A stretch of 64,000 bases of DNA from Minthousia sp045628125 (GTDB lineage: Bacteria > Bacteroidota > Bacteroidia > Bacteroidales > Bacteroidaceae), in assembly GCA_045628125.1 (NCBI GenBank), contig JAZQPA010000199.1:18186-82185 (forward strand), written 5' to 3'. Made by a program: the position numbers and the translations under genes. Below the pieces are notes generated by a model. The model was given only the letters and a program-made list of their open reading frames with translations, searched no databases and was not told the origin of the DNA. Shown here one piece after another: positions 60,109-64,000 of this stretch. Each line of letters starts with the position of its first letter. The first letter of the stretch is position 1.

Positions 60109-60457
60109 AAAGACAAATCCCATATACCAGTAAAGTATACGGGATTTGTCGAATCTCCTTCCAAATTATCGAACATTATTGAAGCATTTGAGTTGATACA
60201 TGGTTTCGTTTCTTCTCAGTTAGAATGTGCCAACTTATGTAAAAGTATAAAAGCCTAAATCGTCCCTAACTCATTCAATTAGGGGATGTTGACTTATATA
60301 ACCTCTGTGACTTTTCTTATTATTATAGTAAGGTGTAGGATAAAACTGTTTTTCATTTATCCTGCACTCTTTTTTTTCTGCAAAATGAGGTTACTATTCT
60401 GACTTTTTCCATGTTTCTTACTATTTATATTAAAATAAAGCATTAAATATTGTTAAA
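60109..60457. other. Gap between envelope cluster and accessory region; two hairpins
   Basis: A hairpin at 60112-60150 (GACAAATCCC with GGGATTTGTC) may end the acyltransferase message, though no T-run follows. The left copy of the 14-bp repeat is at 60193-60206. CCCTAA (60264-60269) pairs with TTAGGG (60279-60284). A clear terminator, GTGTAGGATAAA (60333-60344) with TTTATCCTGCAC (60356-60367) and eight or more Ts, follows. No gene was recognised here. Confidence 0.7.
60193..60206 (+). repeat. Direct repeat, left copy (candidate att site)
   Basis: TTGATACATGGTTT; identical to 61648-61661. It lies between the envelope cluster and the Rep gene pair. Confidence 0.6.
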
Positions 60458-60652
60458 ATGAGAACATATAGACAACTCAACGATGCAACGAAGCAGCGCA
60501 TCAGCCAAAAATTAAGAGGTCGTTCCATGAGTGACAGCCATAAAGAGGCAATCAGTAACGGCATGAAGGCTTATTGGGCAACCATTCCAAACAAACCACA
60601 GGAGAACAATAACACGAGTACAAACCCTTCTAAAGATGAAACGAGTATGTAA
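60458..60652 (+). CDS. Small basic NUMOD3-like protein
   Basis: A 64-residue protein. The stretch RISQKLRGRSMSDSHKEAIS, then MKAYW, fits the NUMOD3 DNA-binding motif pattern (lKG...SeeHK..IS..MK). Stand-alone NUMOD3-like proteins can be small DNA-binding factors; a helper of Rep is possible. Its last 17 nt overlap the Rep gene. Base composition is AT-rich, unlike the core genes on the left. Confidence 0.6.
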   Translation: MRTYRQLNDATKQRISQKLRGRSMSDSHKEAISNGMKAYWATIPNKPQENNNTSTNPSKDETSM

Positions 60653-61526
60653 GAGACCAATCCAAATAGACGCATTGCAAGTATGCTTTTCAGTTGTTAA
60701 TCCATATCATTACGACCAACTAAAAGAGTTGGAACTAGGTGCTATCTACTCGCCTTATGAGTTTATTCTACAGCGTGTAGAAGGTAGATACTATAACAAT
60801 ATCTATAACATCATTGTGATTGATGCTGATGCTGAGGCTTACGAGTTCGGGCAGCTAAAATTCAATCTTAGCGATGGAAATGAGGATAACAACACCCACA
60901 CAGATGGAACACGGAAGGTGTGGATTAGCCTCAATAACGAAACCCTATATTCCGATAGGTTCTTCTTTCTTGACTACATTGCAACATCATTAGGGCTTGA
61001 ATTACACAATATAACTAAACTTGACCTTTGTCTTGACACCCCCTTTAACGTCAGTAAATTGGTTTGGAAGATGATTAAGGATAAAGGCATTTCAACCATT
61101 CTTAATGGCAAGAAGATAAAAGACCGTGATGAGGATAGGCCAGAACTTAGCCGAACAATTAGCGGAAGCCTCAACAAGGATAAGTATATGACCTTAAACA
61201 TCAAGCAGCGAAACGCTATACGAGACAAATCGAAGGGTATTACCCTAATTTGTTATGACAAAGAGGCAGAGATAAGGAATGTGTCGGGCAAGCAGTACAT
61301 CATGGAGCATTACGGCAATCCTAGGCGATTGTACCGTACAGAGGTGCACTTAAACAATGAGGACGTTGCTCGTTACTTAGAGACACATGACACTGATTTG
61401 ACTTATTGGTTATTCAGTGATGAGGCTACCCTCGAAAACATGTTCTTCCATTTTCTAGGTTGCGTAATCCGTTTTCAAAAGGGGTATAGGGATATAGGTT
61501 GGAAAGAAATTTTGGGTAGGGTGTAG
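60636..61526 (+). CDS. Rep_trans-type replication initiation protein
   Basis: A 296-residue protein. ITKLDLCLDTPFN resembles the conserved replication initiation factor (PF02486, RCR Rep_trans) core, followed by ICYDKEAEI and YRTEVHLNNEDV-type motifs and the helical C-terminus. Such proteins nick a double-strand origin and start rolling-circle replication of plasmids, ICEs and filamentous phages. It has a NUMOD3-like partner upstream and is flanked by direct repeats, so it may be a small integrated replicon. It lacks a packaging gene next door, so inovirus identity is not shown. Confidence 0.65.
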   Translation: MKRVCKRPIQIDALQVCFSVVNPYHYDQLKELELGAIYSPYEFILQRVEGRYYNNIYNIIVIDADAEAYEFGQLKFNLSDGNEDNNTHTDGTRKVWISLNNETLYSDRFFFLDYIATSLGLELHNITKLDLCLDTPFNVSKLVWKMIKDKGISTILNGKKIKDRDEDRPELSRTISGSLNKDKYMTLNIKQRNAIRDKSKGITLICYDKEAEIRNVSGKQYIMEHYGNPRRLYRTEVHLNNEDVARYLETHDTDLTYWLFSDEATLENMFFHFLGCVIRFQKGYRDIGWKEILGRV

Positions 61527-61644
61527 TCTTTCGTAGGTATATAACAACCACCCTTCCCATGATAGTATTATTGTTATTTATTGCTTTAATATCAATACTT
61601 AATGTGTCAAATTAAAAATGTGTTAATTTAATCTTATATAATAG

Positions 61645-61672
61645 GTATTGATACATGGTTTTTGTATTAATA
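61645..61672 (+). repeat. Direct repeat, right copy, inside a recombinase-core-like inverted repeat
   Basis: TTGATACATGGTTT at 61648-61661 repeats the left copy exactly. Around it TATTGATACA (61646-61655) and TGTATTAATA (61663-61672) are imperfect inverted arms (9 of 10) about a 7-nt spacer, an architecture like tyrosine-recombinase or Xer core sites. The left copy lacks the second arm. Confidence 0.5.
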
Positions 61673-61792
61673 ATATTTAAAAGGTTATTTAGGACCACTG
61701 GATATTTAAGCAAAATCAGTGCCGCAGCAGGAAATATCGTACCTTTGTGTAAATTTAGCGACTCACATAGAGCGTCTTTGCCAAATTTTCGT

Positions 61793-62101
61793 TATCTTTG
61801 CTCCGTCACCAAGGTGGTGGCAGACATATTGAAGGAAGCGTTTGGCTTTGTTCCGTGTAAGATGAACCTCGACAATTCATTGCATAACAGGAATAGACTA
61901 AGACGCTCCCCTAGGTTGGAATATATGTACCCTTACATATACAGCCATGGGTGTGAGCCGTTTTTCTTTGTCCGTTATGCAGGCAGTCGAGGGCCTATCT
62001 TACAGGATGGAGTTAAATTGGCTCACACTTTTCTTTTCTATGCCTTATACTCTAATACTTTATTGCCGTTAGAGCCAATCGGTGGAGTTTATAATTACAT
62101 A
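61793..62101 (+). ncRNA. Candidate structured leader RNA
   Basis: Promoter-like TATCTTTG at 61793-61800 is followed by about 300 nt with stable pairings: CACC/GGTG near 61807-61816, ATATGTA/TACATAT (61923-61940), AGCGT/ACGCT (61837, 61903) and GTGTGAGCC/GGCTCACAC (61951-61959, 62020-62028) with Ts after the last arm. A long frame crosses it (open from 61655), so coding is not excluded. Confidence 0.35.
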
Positions 62102-62311
62102 ATGAGTTTGCAGGAAGAGTTATTGAAAGTAATTGACAACGCAACATGGGCAAACGAGAAAGATAAGGCATTGGCTGAATCTGTTGTTTGCAAATTAGTT
62201 GATGGTCTAGGCTTTAGCGCTTTGAAGCCAGATGAAATTAGAGCATTAAAGGAAGCGCAAATTTATAGTGAGTTAAAGAATATTATTACAAAAGGTCAAA
62301 TGAATTTTTAA
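62102..62311 (+). CDS. Small orphan helical protein
   Basis: A 69-residue hydrophilic, helical protein (start SLQEELLKVIDNATWANEKD, end KNIITKGQMNF). ATG 62102 has GGTGGAG 13 nt upstream. The frame is open back to 61655, so a 218-residue form is possible, but the upstream part reads poorly and would cross the candidate structured leader. I do not recognise the family. It is followed 6 nt later by the membrane protein gene, so the two may form a unit. Confidence 0.5.
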   Translation: MSLQEELLKVIDNATWANEKDKALAESVVCKLVDGLGFSALKPDEIRALKEAQIYSELKNIITKGQMNF

Positions 62312-62317
62312 GTAAGT

Positions 62318-62836
62318 ATGAATGTTATATTAATTATAATTACAATAGGAGTAGCAATTTATGCGTTTCGTCGCTGGGGTTGGAAAACATGGAAGTCTTG
62401 GTTCGCAATAGGTGTTATGGCTCAAATTTATTCATTTTTTACAGCCTATCCTTATTCGTCTGCTGACGAGGTTTTTGATAATATTCAAGGTAAAACTTGG
62501 GTTTATGCAGATAAGGATATGGATTATTGGTACAAGTTTGTGTTTAATTCATCTGACAAGGTAGATGTTTATGTGGCCAAACCATCTGCTGGAACATGGG
62601 GTGAAAAATATGCGACATTGCCATATAAAGTTTATGAGGATAGGTATAATGATTCAGGTAGTCGCTATTATAAAATAGATATAGCATCGGAAATGTGGAT
62701 TATGTTTTTTCCTGGTGAGGACAGTGCAGGGTATAAGGTTAATCCCTTTCTGGGGAAAGATGATTTCTATTGCTCAACAGACCATGGGAAAACTGCTCAT
62801 TTAAGTGGTGCTGGGGATAAGAATCCATGGAAGTGA
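62318..62836 (+). CDS. Orphan membrane-anchored protein
   Basis: A 172-residue protein with one or two N-terminal membrane segments (about 3-20 and 28-46) and a Trp- and Tyr-rich extracytoplasmic part (about 50-172) with alternating strands. No recognised motif, signal cleavage or catalytic residues. It may be a cargo gene of the accessory region: its neighbours are a repressor and recombinase, not core genes. It converges with the repressor gene, with 4 nt between stops. Confidence 0.65.
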   Translation: MNVILIIITIGVAIYAFRRWGWKTWKSWFAIGVMAQIYSFFTAYPYSSADEVFDNIQGKTWVYADKDMDYWYKFVFNSSDKVDVYVAKPSAGTWGEKYATLPYKVYEDRYNDSGSRYYKIDIASEMWIMFFPGEDSAGYKVNPFLGKDDFYCSTDHGKTAHLSGAGDKNPWK

Positions 62837-62840
62837 TTGC

Positions 62841-63134
62841 TTAAATCTTCTTATGAAGCAAATATATTAATTCCTCTTTGCTGTTAAATTCATGGATAAC
62901 CCCATGAATTTTAATATAGCCCTCAATGACCTCTTCGTCTTCTTTGACGAGGAGGTCTTTTATTTTTACTCCTAATGCCGATGCTATTCTTTCCATGGTG
63001 TCGAGACGTGCATTCCCATTGATGGTACGTGTAAGGCTGGCAGGGTCAACTCCCATGTCAGCGGCTAAATCCTTCAATTGCTTGTTTTGAGCCTTACAGA
63101 GGCGTTTAACATTGGTGGCTAGTATTTTCTCCAT
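62841..63134 (-). CDS. XRE-family helix-turn-helix repressor
   Basis: A 97-residue protein. LKDLAADMGVDPASLTRTING is the XRE/Cro helix-turn-helix, followed by a short dimerisation tail. ATG 63134 is the start; the frame extends to 63182 but the promoter (63152-63183 on the minus strand) sits between. Its position, back to back with the serine recombinase, suggests that it controls both its own gene and the recombinase. Confidence 0.85.
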   Translation of the reverse strand: MEKILATNVKRLCKAQNKQLKDLAADMGVDPASLTRTINGNARLDTMERIASALGVKIKDLLVKEDEEVIEGYIKIHGVIHEFNSKEELIYLLHKKI

Positions 63135-63151
63135 TTGGTCTAGTTTTGTGG

Positions 63152-63183
63152 CAAAGATAGCCCAAATTGCCTTAAATAACAAA
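63152..63183 (-). promoter_or_regulatory. Promoter of the XRE repressor
   Basis: Minus strand: TTTG (63183-63180) and TATCTTTG (63159-63152) with a 20-nt spacer; leader about 15 nt. Confidence 0.7.
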
Positions 63184-63206
63184 TATTTTTAATGAAATTA
63201 AAAAAT

Positions 63207-63268
63207 AAATCAATTAGAATTTTGTTTTGATTGATTTAATATGTATATTTGCATTGTTAATATTAACA
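63207..63268. promoter_or_regulatory. Recombinase promoter and palindromic operator candidates
   Basis: Recombinase promoter: TTTG 63221-63224 and TATATTTG 63244-63251, 19-nt spacer. AAATCAAT (63207-63214) and ATTGATTT (63230-63237) form an inverted repeat around the -33 box, and TGTTAATATTAACA (63255-63268) is a 14-bp perfect palindrome at the expected start of transcription. Either could bind the XRE protein. Confidence 0.6.
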
Positions 63269-63296
63269 TATAAAACAATTACTAAAGAAGAGAACA

Positions 63297-63959
63297 ATGA
63301 AGAAGGTAGTGATTTTCGCACGAGTATCGACCAACATACAGGATTATGACCGTCAGGTTAACGAACTTACAGAACTGGCAACAAAGCGTGATTGGGAGGT
63401 GAAGGCAGTCTTTACCGAAAAGGTTAGTGGAGTGAAGAAGAATACTGAGCGTACCGAACTGCTGAACATGGTTTCCTATGTAGAGAGCCACCAAATAGAT
63501 AAGGTGGTTGTAACTGAACTGAGCCGTTTGGGGCGTGATACCTTGCAGGTCTTGGAGGTGATTGAACTGCTGAACAGCAAGGGAATTAGCCTTTTCATCG
63601 GCAATTACGGCATCGAGACCTTAACCGAAGACGGTAAGGTGAATCCGATGAGTCAGTTCCTCATTACTATATTGGCAGAGGTGGCACGCATGGAGCGAAA
63701 GACTATCAAGGAGCGCATGGATAGCGGTTACAACAACTTTAGAGCCAATGGCGGTAAGGTCGGCAGAAAAGAAGGTTATAAAAAGGGCGAGGAAGAAATA
63801 AAGGGGCAGTACACGGAAGAAATCAAGTTGCTGAGAAAGGGCTACTCGCTGCGTAACATCAGTAAGATTACTGGAACGTCAGTCAATACTATCAGGAAGT
63901 GCAAAGCCTTCATGCAAAATAGTTGTTGGCGGAGCGGTGCTCACTCCCGAATATGCTGA
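63297..63959 (+). CDS. Serine recombinase (resolvase/invertase type)
   Basis: A 220-residue recombinase. The N-terminal catalytic part begins VVIFARVST with the nucleophile Ser (about residue 11) and has ELSRLGRD (Arg motif) and MSQFLITILAEVARMERKTIKERM. The C-terminal GYSLRNISKITGTSVNTIRK is the DNA-binding helix-turn-helix. Length and layout resemble small DNA invertases of Bacteroidota (Mpi-like), which flip promoters. The last ~16 residues (from about 205) are not family-like: the frame runs on into downstream sequence, so the natural C-terminus seems replaced at a junction near 63901. Confidence 0.88.
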   Translation: MKKVVIFARVSTNIQDYDRQVNELTELATKRDWEVKAVFTEKVSGVKKNTERTELLNMVSYVESHQIDKVVVTELSRLGRDTLQVLEVIELLNSKGISLFIGNYGIETLTEDGKVNPMSQFLITILAEVARMERKTIKERMDSGYNNFRANGGKVGRKEGYKKGEEEIKGQYTEEIKLLRKGYSLRNISKITGTSVNTIRKCKAFMQNSCWRSGAHSRIC

Positions 63960-64000
63960 AAAGATAGGCGCAGATTTCTATGCAAAGGACGCAAAGGCAA
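63904..64000 (+). pseudogene. 3' fragment of a cobalamin-binding (MetH/MtbC-like) gene, cut by the recombinase junction
   Basis: In a frame different from the recombinase, the sequence reads SCKIVVGGAVLTPEYAEKIG then ADFYAKDAKA. This is the B12-binding domain of MetH or MtbC-type corrinoid proteins (VMVGGAVLT..YA..IGAD.YAKDA.A). No 5' part exists upstream: the bases before 63904 are the recombinase end. It runs off the window, so whether it continues as a gene is unknown. Confidence 0.65.

Noticed and set aside
60458..61526. Filamentous phage (inovirus) identity of the Rep unit
   Set aside because: No Zot-like ATPase, coat protein or ssDNA-binding gene is present; a Rep gene alone does not show a phage.
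1..64000. tRNA, rRNA and CRISPR arrays
   Set aside because: No cloverleaf-like gene, rRNA stretch or regularly spaced repeats were seen by eye in the gaps between genes; a tRNAscan or CRISPR search was not possible here.

Overview
The window reads as chromosome of a Bacteroidales bacterium, probably Prevotella-like. The evidence is the repeated Bacteroidota promoter box TAnnTTTG in front of many genes, the family set (DUF4292, DUF4254, DUF4980-type GH32, BACON-M64 peptidase, DUF2795, GH3-like acyl-adenylate family, AraC/SGNH remnants), a sugar-polymer degrading gene load, and the gene order dut-TPR-DUF4292-EnvC and acpP-fabF-rnc. Genus is an inference. No rRNA, tRNA or CRISPR array was seen.

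Layout. 1-8.7 kb: one long plus-strand housekeeping run (dut end, TPR protein, DUF4292 lipoprotein, EnvC-like activator, M20 hydrolase, acyl-CoA ligase, prfB, CYTH) closed by a bidirectional terminator; a VanZ-like gene lies opposite. 9.2-12 kb: two tandem sodium-dependent (NSS) transporters. 12.3-16.2 kb: a small fructan/sucrose set (GH32, sugar MFS permease, PfkB fructokinase). 16.3-26.1 kb: secreted glycan and ester processing (GH89, Tat-type Gfo/Idh/MocA oxidoreductase, HEAT-DUF1080, esterases, DUF1349 lipoprotein). 26.2-29.3 kb: a minus-strand operon of stress and repair genes (bcp, AlkD-like, flavin reductase, HAD, SprT-like). 29.4-30.06 kb: a gene graveyard with tails of three unrelated genes. 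30.2-35.6 kb: a complete heavy-metal RND efflux operon. 35.7-39.5 kb: GH20 hexosaminidase opposite a BACON-M64 protease.

39.5-55.5 kb is mostly core metabolism: miaB, a BASS-type transporter, cysS, a 59-residue membrane protein, pdxB, acpP-fabF-rnc, a GH3-like gene, three envelope/unknown genes, then minus-strand glmM, DUF2795, cobalamin adenosyltransferase and a methyltransferase-like gene. 55.6-60.1 kb is an envelope cluster (DUF4254, GT9, LTA-synthase-type phosphotransferase, LpxL-like acyltransferase).

60.1-63.96 kb is clearly accessory: visibly AT-rich, with genes unlike their neighbours. It holds a small Rep_trans-type replication initiator with a NUMOD3-like partner, bounded by a 14-bp direct repeat of which one copy sits in a recombinase-core-like inverted repeat; then a possible structured leader, an orphan gene, an orphan membrane-anchored protein, and a repressor/serine-recombinase pair with back-to-back promoters and a 14-bp palindrome. 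The recombinase end runs directly into the 3' part of a cobalamin-binding (MetH/MtbC-like) gene whose 5' part is not in the window. This region is the best candidate for an undescribed small integrative element or rearrangement.
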